64,000 nt of DNA from NCBI GenBank assembly GCA_029891345.1, contig CM057006.1, forward strand, positions 41,515,056-41,579,055. The letters are read 5' to 3'. The stretch's first letter is position 1; each line of letters begins with the position of its first letter. The notes under the pieces were generated by a model that saw only the letters and a program-made list of their open reading frames with translations, had not been told where the DNA came from and made no database searches. The DNA comes from Dryococelus australis (taxonomy: Eukaryota > Arthropoda > Insecta > Phasmatodea > Phasmatidae). The position numbers and the translations under genes were made by a program. Below, piece by piece: positions 12,030 to 23,954 of this stretch.

Positions 12030-12737
12030 CACTAAGAGAAAATCGAACAAAATATTTGTTTGTATAGGGCCAAAAGTAGTTGCCGTAACAAAATATATTG
12101 TTGAGCAAACAAAATTTGAAAAGTAACAAAATGACTGTTGTTTGTCTAACAAAATATATGTTTCAATAAACAAAACCTCTGTGTTGGGCCAAAACAAAAT
12201 TAGACTGTCAACTAAATATTTTGTTGAAACAACTGTATATATTTGTTTGGACACTCATTCGAGTGCCTTCTTTCGAAAATACAGCACGAGAATTTGTTTG
12301 TATGTTTTGTGACAATTAGGAGAGCAGCAGTGTTTTTTAGTGCATATATTGATGCTTAACAATCGTATAAACACATTAATAAAACAATGCAACAAGAAAC
12401 TGACAAGTAAAGCTGTAAAACTTAAAATATTTGTTTGCTCACGGTGCTCAATATTTTCAGGTATCTACTTAGAAGCTTTCCGGCGTTATAAGTTGTCACA
12501 TTAGTTGAGGTTACTAAGGCGTAGCGCTCGGACACAGGTGATCTAGGTTCGAAACTCGGTCGAACTTGTAATTTTTTTTTTTATATCGGCCCAAACTGTT
12601 TATTGTACGTGTAGCCAAACAAATCTTCAGTTGCACCAACCAATTCTTACAGTTTGGGGCAACCAAATGAGAACAACAAAATAATTTGGTTGCACCAAAC
12701 AAATCTTGTTTGGCTCAACAAAACCTTTTACTCAGTG
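12030..12737. mobile_element. CACTA/CACTG-type transposon-like element with subterminal repeats
   Basis: Left end CACTAAGAGAAAAT and right end TTTTACTCAGTG are inverted, with CA directly outside each. The interior near both ends is packed with AACAAAATATTTGTTTG-like words in both orientations, such as AACAAAATATATTGTTGAGC, GTCTAACAAAATATATGTTT and TTGGTTGCACCAAACAAATC. Dense subterminal repeats with CACTR termini are typical of CMC (CACTA) transposons. No transposase frame is present, so it would be non-autonomous. A tRNA-like stretch with ATCTAGGTTCGAAACTCGG lies at about 12511-12567. Confidence 0.6.
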
Positions 12738-13176
12738 CACAGTGCGAGTTGCGACAAAGTAGTGCTTTTGTTAAGTTTTTGTGAAGTTCAGCTATTTGCC
12801 TTCTAATTTACCGACATGACATGGAACTTTTTTTTTTTTGTAACTAACACACGCCACGTAATATACAAATATTAAACAACTCTCGAAATATATATATTTT
12901 TTTGTAGTCAGAAATTGTTAATAAATGCTTTGAAGCTAACATTGGAGCGAAAATGAAAATGCTGTATGAGGCGAAGGCATTCGTGATGAGACGTATTTCC
13001 CCGCTTTTCGTGAATACCCAGTCGTGTATCAAAGGCTTCGCGTGTTTTCTGGTCATAAGGTCGTAATCTCTGCTGCCGCGTCTCTCTTTCCCCGCGGCGT
13101 ACTTGATTGGTCTGTGGAGAATTGTGTTATCGTCATACTTCATCTGGTGTCCGATTCTCCGCACGCAACTTCGCAA

Positions 13177-13230
13177 GTGTGTGTGTGTGTGTGTGTGCAT
13201 GCATGCATGCATGCATGCATGCATGCATGC
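13177..13230 (+). repeat. Compound microsatellite (GT)n(GCAT)n
   Basis: About ten GT units pass directly into about eight GCAT units. Confidence 0.97.
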
Positions 13231-13350
13231 TTGCGTGGTTCGCGATAAGCGTCTGTATACGAAGACCTTGCCGAGAAACATCTCTCCGTCAGACCGTGCT
13301 CATCGATTCACTGCACGCTCACAGGATTTCAAAAATCACGAAGCTAGTAA

Positions 13351-13594
13351 GGGGCCGCTGTGGTTTAGTGGCTAGACTACTGCCGCTTTTACCACGGCGA
13401 ACCGGGTTCGATTCCCGGCGATGCCCCCCCCCCCCCGGATTTAGGCGTGTGGGAATCGTGCTGGACGGCGGATTTTCTCGATCTCCCGTTTCCCCCGCCC
13501 GTGCATTCCGGCGCTGCTCCATGCTCTCGCTTCGCCCTCATCGGCTCTCAAGACCTCGATGTTGAGAGCCGCCCAAATGTCTTCACTCACTCGT
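13351..13594 (+). mobile_element. tRNA-derived SINE, copy S4, full length with target-site duplication
   Basis: Full-length copy with A box TGGTTTAGTGGCTAGA, B box GGGTTCGATTCCC, a poly-C tract at 13424-13437, core and tail ending TCACTCACTCGT. CACGAAGCTA is duplicated at 13337-13346 and 13595-13604, proof of retroposition. There is no poly(A) tail. Confidence 0.93.
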
Positions 13595-13822
13595 CACGAA
13601 GCTATAAAATGTTTTTGCTTGTTCTTGCGTTCAGGATCGTATTCCATCCATTACGAGGTGGCAGCATAGAGAAACATTCTTCGTTTTCGCGTCATAATTT
13701 CAGTTTCAGAGGTATTATTGGAAGTGTTTGACTATAGGAAATTTACAAATTACTATTAGTTTAATATACTTGGGTGTCTAATTTTCACTGTGTGTTATTT
13801 CCTGCTTGCAAAAAGACAGGTA

Positions 13823-14057
13823 TAGGCTGTTCACGGTAAAGTGAGCACTCTTGAGGCCCTAGTTACTTTTTTCTTTCAGCCATTTTTAATCCTTTAATCG
13901 CCTTTTGAAATAAATATTTACATGTAAGTAATAATCACAGTGTGTAGATTACACGGCACTCGGAAGTTGACGTATAAGGTTAAAATAAGATATATTTATT
14001 GACTATTATTTCCAATGAGAAGGCTTTCAAAAGTGCTCACTTGACCGTGAACATGTA
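13823..14057 (-). mobile_element. TA-inserting MITE, type A' (variant), reverse orientation
   Basis: The element starts TAGGCTGTTCACGGTAAAGT after TA and ends GTGCTCACTTGACCGTGAAC. Its interior is the reverse complement of the variant copies at 25681 and 53164 (shared AATAAATAT, ACGTNAA and GTGATTATTACTTACATG-type blocks). The copy is complete, about 235 bp. Confidence 0.87.
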
Positions 14058-14495
14058 ACAAACATCCACGACTTGTAATGCAAACGAATTTGTTTATCGT
14101 TAACAATATGCAATATAGTATGAAGTACAGATGCATAAAAATTATCACAATAAAATTATGGAAAACCAGGAAGAACTCGATTACTCCTCCCAGCAGGGTC
14201 CTGCATTTTGAAGTAACCTCGATAATGAGCAGTTTATTTATTTAAAAAATTATTTCACATTTCATAGAAAAAATAACAGTTTCCACGGGAGGGCAACTGC
14301 CCTCCCCCCTGCTGATACTCATGGGCTTCGATGTGCTACCGGGTTGATTTTGGTGCCAGACGAAATATCTCGTCTGTCTGCCGATTGAAGCCATGAAAAC
14401 AAAGTATCCATTTCGTCACTTTTAATCTACGGATGTGTCCACAGCACAGTCACGCCCCGATTTCTTATTAAGGTCAGACGTAGTAATTATAATTA

Positions 14496-14965
14496 ACTAG
14501 CGACCCGCCCTGGCCTCGCTCGGGTGCGATTTACAAATATGGCGTTGTTTAAGTTTACAACAAGTATATACACTAAATGCCTAAGGTAACTGACATATCA
14601 TTAATGCTGTGTTGTTCACAAAGTCTTCGTAAGTGAACTTCTAAAATACATAAAAGGTTACTGTGGGTTATCCTTGAAAGATAAACATATGCTGTTGCGG
14701 GCTTTTTTGTAGACCTTTTTGAGATCTAAAACTCTACCGTACATAAATTTGGAATATTTCGTATGGTTTAGTCAGCGTAAGCCATATAAGCGCCGGAAAA
14801 GCATTTTTTCCCGACTTTATTATAAAACGTCGACATTTTTCTTCTATCCTTACATTAAATATTAATGTATTATATACCGAAACCTTCAAGAAATTCTCCA
14901 AATGATGGGGAAAACCGCATCAAAATCCATCAAGTAGTTTAGTAGACTTAGTCGAATACACAGGT
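14496..14965. mobile_element. RTE-type LINE 3'-end-like dispersed repeat
   Basis: The block opens ACTAGCGACCCGCCCTGGCC then TCGCTCGGGT, and about 400 bp later has GAAAACCGCATCAAAATCCA and TCAAGTAGTTTAGTAGACTT. This paired signature recurs in many arthropod genomes next to RTE-class LINE 3' ends; the assignment is from memory of that pattern. No coding part is present. Confidence 0.55.
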
Positions 14966-15705
14966 ACGCGCGCCGTAAATTTGTGTTTCAGAAAACTACA
15001 CCTCTAAATATGGCGAGTTTTTGAGTTCTCGGTATTATTCCGTCACGCGTAGCGAAAAATTCTCGGTCTGTCACGATTTGGAGCTAGGGGTAAGGCATTC
15101 GTTGTTCGTCAGCACCGTACCACGAAGTCCAGTTTCAACTAACAGCTGGTCGACATTGAATGGATAAACAAGGCGACTGTAGTAGAAATCGGGTGTCCAT
15201 AGTCCGGTGGCCTTGAAGCGAACTGTCCACGTCGTCAGCAAACACAGTTGTGTTGCCAAGTCATCGGATGCCAACACGGCTGCGATAATCGTGCCGGCAG
15301 TATATCAACGGGACACACATCATTAAAAGAAAAAAAAATAATAAAGTCACACATTTGCATACTTCTCACTCATTTAAGAGTGGGATGGAGCTGCGCGTCC
15401 AAGGTCGAGAAGAGAGGGTAGCGATACGGGCGACACTAACCCGCACTTCTAGCGCCTCGTCGCTCTTACGCGCAAGGCGAGCAGTGTTTCCGTCGTGACG
15501 TTGTACTGTGCAAATCAGATCTGTAACACAAGGTTTTATTACACGTGACGAAAGTCCACATATTAAACTACGCCCATATCCTTGTACTTTTCCCTTGCTG
15601 CTTAAGGAAACAGTATAGGCGACCTTTAAAAATGCGATATTTAAACATTTTCACGAATTCTTTTCGTCAAGAATACACTTAATATGACAAAAAAAAAAAA
15701 AGCAT
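14966..15705. other. Noncoding stretch with one GC-richer frame
   Basis: A 68-codon minus-strand frame (15071-15277) lies in a patch of above-average GC directly beside the RTE-like repeat. Its sequence (DDLATQLCLLTTWTVRFKAT within it) is not one I recognise. Confidence 0.45.
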
Positions 15706-15815
15706 AGATAATTGTTTTTTTTTTCTGACTAAAAGTCGTGTTTGCAGACAATTTTCGCGTATTCGTGTAAACTACTATTTCACAGAAAATGTTTCATTCT
15801 GTCCTACTCTTAAAA
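15706..15815 (+). repeat. AT-rich dispersed repeat, second copy of the segment in SINE S1
   Basis: Matches 553-676 over about 110 bp (T-run, CTGACTAAAAGTCGTGTTTG, TTTCACAGAAAATG, CCTACTCTTA). Confidence 0.6.
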
Positions 15816-15882
15816 GTATGTTTAGATTTGCTAAGGTGTCAAAATATTCGAGTTACGCCGACTCCTGTAATAACAACTTTAG

Positions 15883-15886
<4 letters not shown>

Positions 15887-15955
<69 letters not shown>
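15887..15955 (+). repeat. (AG)n microsatellite
   Basis: About 34 AG units with one interrupting A. Confidence 0.98.
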
Positions 15956-15957
<2 letters not shown>

Positions 15958-15967
15958 GATTTTTAAG

Positions 15968-16192
15968 GTGCCTGACAACTAGACGCTCACAAGAGTGAAA
16001 CGACATGGTGTTGGTGCAGCGATGGAATATAAGGGCAGGAAAACCGAGAGTACCGCGAGAAAACCCGCCGTACAAATGCAACATCCGCAACTTTACCCAT
16101 GCTTGAAAATTATGTGTAGCCCCCGGAATCAAATACGGATCGCAATGGCGGGAGGCCGATAAGCTAGCAATCTTACCATCTCGGCGCCTCCG
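15968..16192 (-). mobile_element. tRNA-derived SINE relative, minus strand, divergent
   Basis: On the minus strand a tRNA-like head (GCGCCGAGATGGTAAGATTG, then ATTTGATTCCGGGGG) is followed by the family body CGGCGGGTTTTCTCGCGGT. The tail is diverged. It adjoins the (AG)n microsatellite. Confidence 0.7.
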
Positions 16193-16792
16193 ATTATCTT
16201 TTTAAAAAAGTGCGCCAGATCATTGCTCTGCAAGTAGAGACCAGAATCTAATTATGGGTTGGACTTTGTTTTCGTCTTCTATGCATGTCCATATTCACCA
16301 TTTTAATGTTTTTGCGGCGCACTAATAATAAAAACCAACTCACCTACCGAAATGAGATAGTTCACGGTTAGGTAAGATTCGACCAGTTATTGTCAAGTAG
16401 TCTTAAAAATAATGCTACGAAATTTTGTCACGCCTTTTAAAAACAGCTTAACGTGGGGTAATTTTTTATTTGTAGCAGTCTGTGATTTATTTGTAAAATA
16501 ATTTTTGCTAAGCATACCTTCAAATGAATAAAGTCATTATTAAGTCGCTCTCGTTAAATTTTCTTTTGAAGTTTTAGTTTATTTTATTTGAACGTTCCAA
16601 AAACACAAAAATTGTGATTTTTGACATGCCATAATGCCAAAACTATGCGATCTAAAAATGTTTTATGCGAGGGTGTATTATTTACAAGTAATGTCCATTA
16701 AGTAGAGCGGTATTTCGTATAAATTTTTGTGACAGCCGCTCTGAAATGAGTTTGTTGGGGTAGTATTATTTTTGAGAACAAATTTACAGCAA

Positions 16793-17018
16793 GGCGCTGC
16801 GGTGGTCGGGTGGTCAGACTGCGCGCCTCCTACCCGGGCGAACCGGGTTCGTTTCCCGGCGGGGGGTCGCTGCTGGATTCTCGCATGTGGGAATCGTACC
16901 GGACAGCGCCGCTTGTCGGCCTGGGTTTTCTCCGGGGTTTTCTCCCGTTTCCCCCTCGCTCTCGCATTCCGTGCTCGCCTCACTTCAACCTCATCGCCCA
17001 AACCTCCCCACTCCTTTC
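16793..17018 (+). mobile_element. tRNA-derived SINE, copy S5
   Basis: Head with B box GGGTTCGTTTCCC, core TCGCATGTGGGAATCGTACC, body GGTTTTCTCCCGTTTCCCCC, and a degenerate tail. Similar AAATTTACAGCAA (16780-16792) and AAATTAGCAGTA (from about 17020) flank it, likely an old target duplication. Confidence 0.85.
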
Positions 17019-17456
17019 CAAATTAGCAGTAGTTAGACCGGTGGTTTGGGAGGGGGGGGGGTTGCGAGATAGTGGAATCGGCGTGAAGTTCGCCAACCGC
17101 CCGTTTGGATGACGCGTGCGACACGGCTGTTGTGTTGTCTTGTCGGCTACGCCGTAGGCGTGTTTCGCAACACGGCCGCGTATCATCGAGAAAGTGTTTG
17201 CAGTCTTGGAATGCGGCCAGTCGGTGTCAAGGTGCTACCTCTCTCCTTTCCCCCTCCACACTTCACATACTCCTTCTCTGTATCTATTTACCTCTCTCTC
17301 TCCCCACATTTTTTCTCCATCGCGCACACACACACGGCGGTGTGTAATCTCTGTCTCGTGTGTGTGTGTGGGGGGGGGGGGCTCCAACTGGTCGGAATCC
17401 GTTACGCAAGACCGCTGAAGTAGCTTGGAAGGGAATGTCATGTGTTTGCCATTAAG

Positions 17457-17836
17457 TCCTGGTTTCACCATGCATGAGCGTATAGGGAATCAAAGGCTAA
17501 ATTCCGACAAAGATCTCTTGTGATTTTTGTGCTAGTATTTTCAACTAAGGTTTTTTTTTGTTGAAGATTTAATGCATCTGTAAACCATTAAAATGTTATT
17601 TTTTAATATTTTTAATGCGCTTTCTAATTATTTATAAAATGTCACAATTTTATAAATAATGAAAACGTACATTTGAAATTTAAAAAATTCAAAATTTTGA
17701 AGGTTTGCAAATCTAGATGAGTTCAATATCTAACAAAAAAAATTTAGTGGAAATACTACCACAAATAACGACGGAGAGGTATTTGTCCTAATTTAGCCTT
17801 TGATTCCCTATACGCCCATGCATGGTGAAGCCTGGC
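17457..17836. mobile_element. Palindromic MITE with ~50-bp inverted repeats
   Basis: CACCATGCATGAGCGTATAG then GGAATCAAAGGCTAAATT at the left is mirrored by the complement at 17770-17828 with one base different in the first 18. The similarity extends outward through CCTGGTTT/AAGCCTGG. The interior is AT-rich with no frame. A target duplication is not obvious. Confidence 0.8.
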
Positions 17837-17865
17837 GTAACAACAGAATATGTAGTGTATGTATA

Positions 17866-18587
17866 CACACAGTGTGTTCGGAAACTCAACTTCTACACCT
17901 TTCTATCTGGAAACGTATTTTCACGTGAGATAATTGTGGTCGAAGTTTCGTCGGTACGCAGCATGCAAAACAAAGCTGTGTGATCACGCGAGTGGGATAA
18001 GTTGCATAGGAAATAGACGCGCTGTGCGAAGTATGTAATAATTTAATATCGCGCGCGTATAGGCTGTTCACGGTAAAATGAACACTTTACAAAGTCCTGC
18101 TTAAGATCTACTTGTGTGCTAGTTGTGTAAAAATAACATTGTCACGGGCCTCAGCACTTTATTCATGCGTCGGTCAAGTGAAGCTGTAAAATTATTAGGA
18201 AAGTAAATATTTTTAAAATGTGCTTATTTTTACACTTAAATGCAGTAAAAAAACAGAGAGGGAAAAATATAATCTAATTGGCCACAAACGGTTACCTAGA
18301 CTTCTTTATTCTGCGTTTATATGTGGAGCTACTTTCTATTCTTCGCTAACAACTTTACTGGGCGCGTGTCGCTCAGTGCGCCCGTTAAAATATATGCAGG
18401 CGGGACCAGAAATTTTTTCTTTCTAAGGTTGATTTCAAAAGTGCTCACTTTATCGTGAGAACACTTTGAGAAAAATAAAAGAAATAAAACACCTTTCCGA
18501 ATATAAGATCAGATGGCTTTTCTATCACGATTGGTCCAAAGAAACTATGTTTGGAGTTGGGGCATTAAGTTTCCGAACATCCTATAT
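17866..18587. mobile_element. Mariner-like MITE, interrupted by type B MITE
   Basis: GTGTGTTCGGAAACTCAA at 17874 and the complement TTAAGTTTCCGAACATCC at 18568 form decayed inverted ends with TA-rich flanks. Removing the nested B2 copy (18060-18463) leaves about 318 bp. GTGTTCGGAAACT-type ends are usual for IS630/mariner MITEs. Confidence 0.6.
18060..18463 (+). mobile_element. TA-inserting MITE, type B, copy B2
   Basis: It opens TAGGCTGTTCACGGTAAAAT after TA (18058-18059) and closes AAAGTGCTCACTTTATCGTG. It is nested inside the mariner-like element whose ends lie at 17866 and 18587. An open frame at 18220-18426 on its plus strand has counterparts in B4 and B6. Confidence 0.88.
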
Positions 18588-20614
18588 AGCCCGCTGTACT
18601 TGACACAGAATTTAAGCATCGGCGATCGTCGGGCCAAATTTGTCTCTGGCATTAGTGTCAGGTTTACAGCCTGTAAATTGAGTTGACAGTGCAAAGTTTT
18701 CATGGCTGGATAGAACTAATTTTTTATCACCTTCGAAGTATTAGTTGAAATTATGTCTTAGGCTTCCGTGGCCATAATCCCGGGTAAAAATTGGTAGCTA
18801 TCAGTTTTGACATAGCAGCGTTGTGCATGACTAAAAGAAATGACATGAAATTGACAAATGTATCACCTCAGAAAGACTGCGTTGAACCAAGTCATTTTTT
18901 TTACTTGCCACAGTAAAGTAATATTCAGGTTGTGGCTTTGAGAGAAGTATTCTGATTCCCCTCCCTACCAGGAATAGAACTTTATCCTCTACCTTCTCGT
19001 AATTTGTGTTTGTAAAGGTATAGATACGATTTTGCAGGCGTACAGTTTACTCCTCAGGACGTTATGTTATAATGCATTGAGTTTTGAACTGATTTCGACC
19101 GAATAATTCAGTATTCCAAGTAAATATTTATACAGAGTGCAGGGTTTGGGAATTTTTTCCCGCGCGGATCAGCTCACGATCGATGACGCCAAACGGCGAA
19201 GCTGCCGTACGTCGCAGCTGGCACCGCGTGTACACCGACGGCAGGAAACGCATCAGACATGTCGCGCAAACCAAACGCATGCGTATCCAACGCTTCCTTC
19301 CCTACTACGCACGGTAGGAATTGCGGCGAACGACATTGTTAATGTCGGCGGATGTCGGCACGGGCGGGAGTTACACGTTCGCTGAAATTGTATACCACGC
19401 GTGTGGTGTGTAACGGTGTGGCTGGAGGCAATGCATTGGCCACAGATGTGTGTGTGTAGGTTTGTAGGGGGGGGGGGGGGGTAGACCAGCAAACACGTGC
19501 CATCCTCGCCACGGAACGTTCGCTGCTGTGGACAGGCCGTTGCGTCACACGTCCGTAGTGTTGTAGGCTGTCGACAGTTATTTAAGCACTTTTGAAATCG
19601 TTTGAAAGATTGTCACAGCCCTTACCTGCATAAATCTTTATGCACACTAGCAAGCGTCCAGTCAAGTTGGTAACGACGGCGTATTTTTAAAATAATAACT
19701 TTTTTTTTTATTTTTATAAATTCACAGTTTCACTTGACCGACGACAATGTTAACTCTCCGTATGGCGGAGTAATATGTAATGTGCGTGCAAGTAGATCTC
19801 AAGCAGTGATGTGTGTTGTGAATAGCGTATAAACAGGAACAAGGGCGACTATAACAGTGCCGTGCCACCTAGGTTTAATGTTGTTTTGGAACACATGGGT
19901 AAGGCACCAACGAGCAACAAAAAGTGCACGTAATAATTCTGAACACACTCTCACGATCCTTTGTTTTGAGACTTTACAAGCGATGAAAACTGCCGATTTG
20001 AGCCGACAAGTCGGCTTTGCTCGGTGATTTTTTTGCACTACTGTGTTCATGAGTCTTCCTTGACGTAATTTCGTTAAATGATCTGTGATTAAGGCTGTTT
20101 TCGCACATGTCGGTGTTTTTGTTAGCCGCAGCATTCACGTGAAATAAGGAAAACCCGTGCATTAAAGTACTCAGTTAACTATGGACACACTATAAATGAT
20201 GTTAGCCGTCGCCTATGCACCCACCCTTTTTTTTTTTTTTTTTTAACCAACCCTGCCTCTCCGATATTTTACTCGATTCCCACCTATTGACGCGTATGTT
20301 TGACTCTCAGAAGAAGAACGATGAATATACGATGGCACCACAGGCAGACGGAAACGTGATTACAGAGTTACCGTGTTTCAGTTAAGATAATTGACTCGAA
20401 ACACACGGAGAGAAATTCTGAAATTCTTCCGACCTAGTTCCTTTAATAATATTATTTACATTGAGTGGCTTTTCCTCACACCGTTACTCGGGAAGGCAGG
20501 ACTTCTTGAAGTATAGCGGGTTCCGAACACCCTGAATACCTCCGTGCTCAAAATGTCTCTTCGCCCAAGCTCTCATAGCACACGTGTTACCGGCACTACT
20601 AAGTCACCTGCACG
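18588..20614. other. Noncoding stretch with a CpG-dense patch
   Basis: 19137-19560 is CpG-dense (for example GGCGAAGCTGCCGTACGTCG) with a poly-G tract at 19468-19480. No exon could be supported. The rest is AT-rich. Confidence 0.5.
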
Positions 20615-20639
20615 TTTTGTTTTTTTGTTGGCAAGACGT

Positions 20640-22210
20640 GCCAAACAGTTGGCCACCACAGTCCGCTGTCCCCCGTGGGGTAGGGCTGTGTGACTCCTGG
20701 GTGAGGCACTCCCGGGGATTTATCCCTGGGGTATAGTAGCCTGGGAGAAAGGTCCTTGGCATTAGAGGTGGTGTGGCAGTACCATGCTATATAGGCTGTT
20801 CATGGTAAAGTGAGCACTTTTTAAGGCCCTCCCAGCAGGCTTTAAACACTAATAAATATATCTTATTGCACCATTAGGCATTAAATTTTGAGGGTGGTGA
20901 AATGTATACACTTTTGTTTATTCGTCACAAAGCAATGTTTATATTAAAAAGCAGCAGTAAGATGCAAACAGGATGAAAGGAAAAATTTAGAAGGGCCTTA
21001 AAAAGTACTCACTTTACCGTGAACGACCTATAGTAGCCAAGTCAAGTTGCACCTCACACGAACCGTTCAAGGCGGATGAAGCGTCTCTTATATCCTCTCT
21101 CCACTCACGGAGACCCAAGGCTTCTCGTGCCACCCCTTATTCCGCAAATTGGGCTACGCCGCCCGTTCCTTATGGGTTGCCAGTTTCCTCGCTACTGGCC
21201 AGGGATATCTGCCGTGATGGTTGGACCGATAGATGGTACCTAGTCTCAACCACTTGGCGGGGTGTTGGACCATTTAGCACTCATGCTGTTGGGGACCAAG
21301 GTCTGTACTTCAACGAAGAAGTACAAATACATGGAATTAAGTGTGGCCGACGCCCTCCCGAACTGGGAATAGGTCACGTAACACCTCGGAGGTCGAGGGA
21401 GCAATGGCTTGGTTGCAGTGGTGAAACCATGGAGATTATATGATGATATATGATATAAACTCTCCAATTTCAGAACAAGGGCTACTATCCCCGGTGAACC
21501 GCAACACCGGGGAGGGGCCCAGACTGCTCTCTTGTTCCCAGCTGCCGGGGTGGTGGCCATTCTGGGTCATAGTAATTCCCCGCCACCAAGTATGTGGCTC
21601 CCAGGGAGTGAAGTGTGACCGGCCCTTCATTGGGTGTAAGGCTATGCCCGGTGAGGTCTTCTCAACCATCGTGTGTGGAAGGGACTTCCTCTTGCCACTC
21701 CATTCGGGGGAAAATGTCGGCCATGAATAACCCACAAGTGCCATGGAAATTAAGTGGTAGCACGGGACGATCGGTTGGCTCCACCATGAGGTTCTCTCTG
21801 GTGTCCGATCATAGGTTTGGACTCGTGCTGGTAGTGGTTGACTCCGCATGCTGGAGGATGTCTGGAGGGATTCTCACTCTCGATGACAGACCGGGTGGTG
21901 GGCAACCTGCTCCGGTTGTGCCCTGGAGAGGCACTAGGGATATGGATAGAACCTCGGCCATACCACACGCTTGGTTTCTGAGTGCGGGGATCCCAAAACC
22001 TCTGTGGTATAGGGGGCGAGGATGTGCGGAAGTACCAGGTTTGGGCTTAGGATCTGGCCAGCGGTCGCATTAATATTGGTCTCCTTGCGGTGAGAGGACG
22101 TGATTCCTCTTCCCCGCCTATTGGGAAGCCCAAGCGCGGAAGGACGGCAAGGCTAAGAGCGCTGCGTTAAAATACAAAAGGCAAAGAACGAGAGGTCCAT
22201 TTGTCTGATC
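20640..22210. repeat. GC-rich block, unclassified, possibly a decayed retroelement
   Basis: It begins next to a T-run (20615-20630). It is GC-rich throughout, holds the nested MITE A1, and has several overlapping open frames on both strands (plus 21615-22073, 152 codons; minus 21436-21849, 137 codons). None shows a motif I recognise. A TATATGATGATATATGATAT stretch sits at 21437-21456. A T-run at one end suggests a minus-strand poly(A) element, but this is unproven. Confidence 0.4.
20792..21030 (+). mobile_element. TA-inserting MITE, type A, copy A1
   Basis: Complete 239-bp copy: TAGGCTGTTCATGGTAAAGT at the left and CTTTACCGTGAACGACCTA at the right, with TA duplicated at both sides. It interrupts the GC-rich block that runs from 20640 to 22210. 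Confidence 0.92.
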
Positions 22211-22214
22211 CCCG

Positions 22215-23954
22215 TGGACGCGGAACTTAAAACTCGGAGCTGGTCATACCGACAACTCTGCCACAATTCACGATACGACCGTCTACTTTTCAGAAGTTAT
22301 TTAGCCGTTCATATTTGACACCGACCATGGGTGATCTGTATCTGTCTTATTTTGCCGTCCGTGTTTGTACACGTTGTGTGGTGCCGTCATACGGCCACAA
22401 AATGAATATGAAAAATATCTGAGAAGCCACAAACAAGGTAAAACCTAAAGATAACTTTTGACTCTCTCGCATGTTACCATAGCAAAAACTGACCTGCAGC
22501 TTTAAGGCCCTTACACAATTGAAAACATTAAAATTTGACTTAACGCCTGCTTTCCGACGAGTTGTTTCTTTAGTAACTTGATACAGTGGAACTCTGAAAG
22601 GTAAAGTCAAGCAGCCATTTTGCCGAGAATCTAACAGAGGTTATGTGGAACGAGTTTTATTTTATTGTAAGACGATTTTCATCTGGGTATATTAAACCAA
22701 GCTCGTCTAAATTAAATTAATTTCAAATGAATACAATGTGAAGAAGAAATATATGGATTGATATTTTTGAATAAAGGAAATAAATTGGTTTTTATTTTGT
22801 GTTGGAATAAACTTTTAATATAATTTTAAGTCTATTAAAAAAAGGCACGTGAAATGCATTCCTGGACAATATGATAATGATTTGCATAACAAAATATAAA
22901 TTTTTACGAAGTCCGCAGAACTTATTTTCCATTGTATGAAATTCGACTTTACAGTTGTATTGTGCATTGGTGGTTTCGTCTAAGGAAAGTACGTGTAAAG
23001 TCAAATGCTAAAGTTTTCTGTTGTGTAAGGGCCTTTAGGCGCCGAGTACGGAGGGGTGGCTGCACCAGTTGTTGGTCACTACTTCACTTTGTAAGAAGTA
23101 TTTATAATTTATTGTATATTGCTTGCGTCGTTTTTTAAATATATATTGTTATTTGTCGTTCCGTAACCAAAAATAACCTAATTTCTTTAGAAACTATTTT
23201 ATTTGAATATTTAAAACGTTGGCCACATGGAGTAAGTGTTGCATACGTGCATAACCGCATGTACATAACAACGCAAAGTGCGTGAGAGAGAAATAGGAAG
23301 AGGAGGAAGAGAGAGATAGGATTTAAATGAACACGGGTCTATTAATAGTAAGTTCGAGACTTGCTCCCCATCCTCCCAAAAATAAGTCGTGTCCTATGCC
23401 TGCGGCCGCGATAATTCGCTCATTGGTGCGCCATCTCCAGACTTCAGATAATATTCCTCATCACGCTACCTTCAACCCACTGTCCCAGGCGAATCCATTC
23501 CCATGACCAAGGCCATGGGACTCCCGGAGTTCGTAGCCGTGTTCTTGACTTCGTCCGTCGTCGGTTTTCACCCGATGCGGCCTCGACTGAGTTGAAGTCG
23601 TCAGTTTTAGGAACATGTCACTTTTGAGAACCCAGCACGATGCACGATGACGCACGATCTTAAATTGTTACAATTTTTATGAGCGAGTTCTTTATTCCGC
23701 GAGGGGGGCGGGGGGAGGAATACCTCAATAAATACCACATTTGGTCCCGTACAGGAAACGACTATGTTGAAAAGGGTGAACAATGCTTCATAAATCTCCT
23801 GGAGTATTTTATCAGTAATTTTGATTGAAAAAAAGGGGGGGGGGGACACCTGTATAAACACACAACCGAAAGATAAATCTCTCCGGTGCAAGATAACTCA
23901 AAATTTTCTGGAAACCTGTTAGTGCATAACAAACCGTTTTGGAGCACGGATTCG
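22215..23954. other. Noncoding stretch
   Basis: AT-rich. CCTTACACAATTGAAAACAT (22509) and TTTTCTGTTGTGTAAGGGCC (23013) are similar words in opposite orientation about 500 bp apart, possibly the ends of an old element. No gene seen. Confidence 0.5.

Noticed and set aside
13107..13565. 152-codon plus-strand frame
   Set aside because: It runs through a GT/GCAT microsatellite (Cys-Val and His-Ala-Cys-Met repeats) and then a SINE.
15071..15277. 68-codon minus-strand frame as an exon
   Set aside because: GC-richer than its surroundings, but no convincing splice sites, no motif, and it adjoins a decayed RTE-like repeat.
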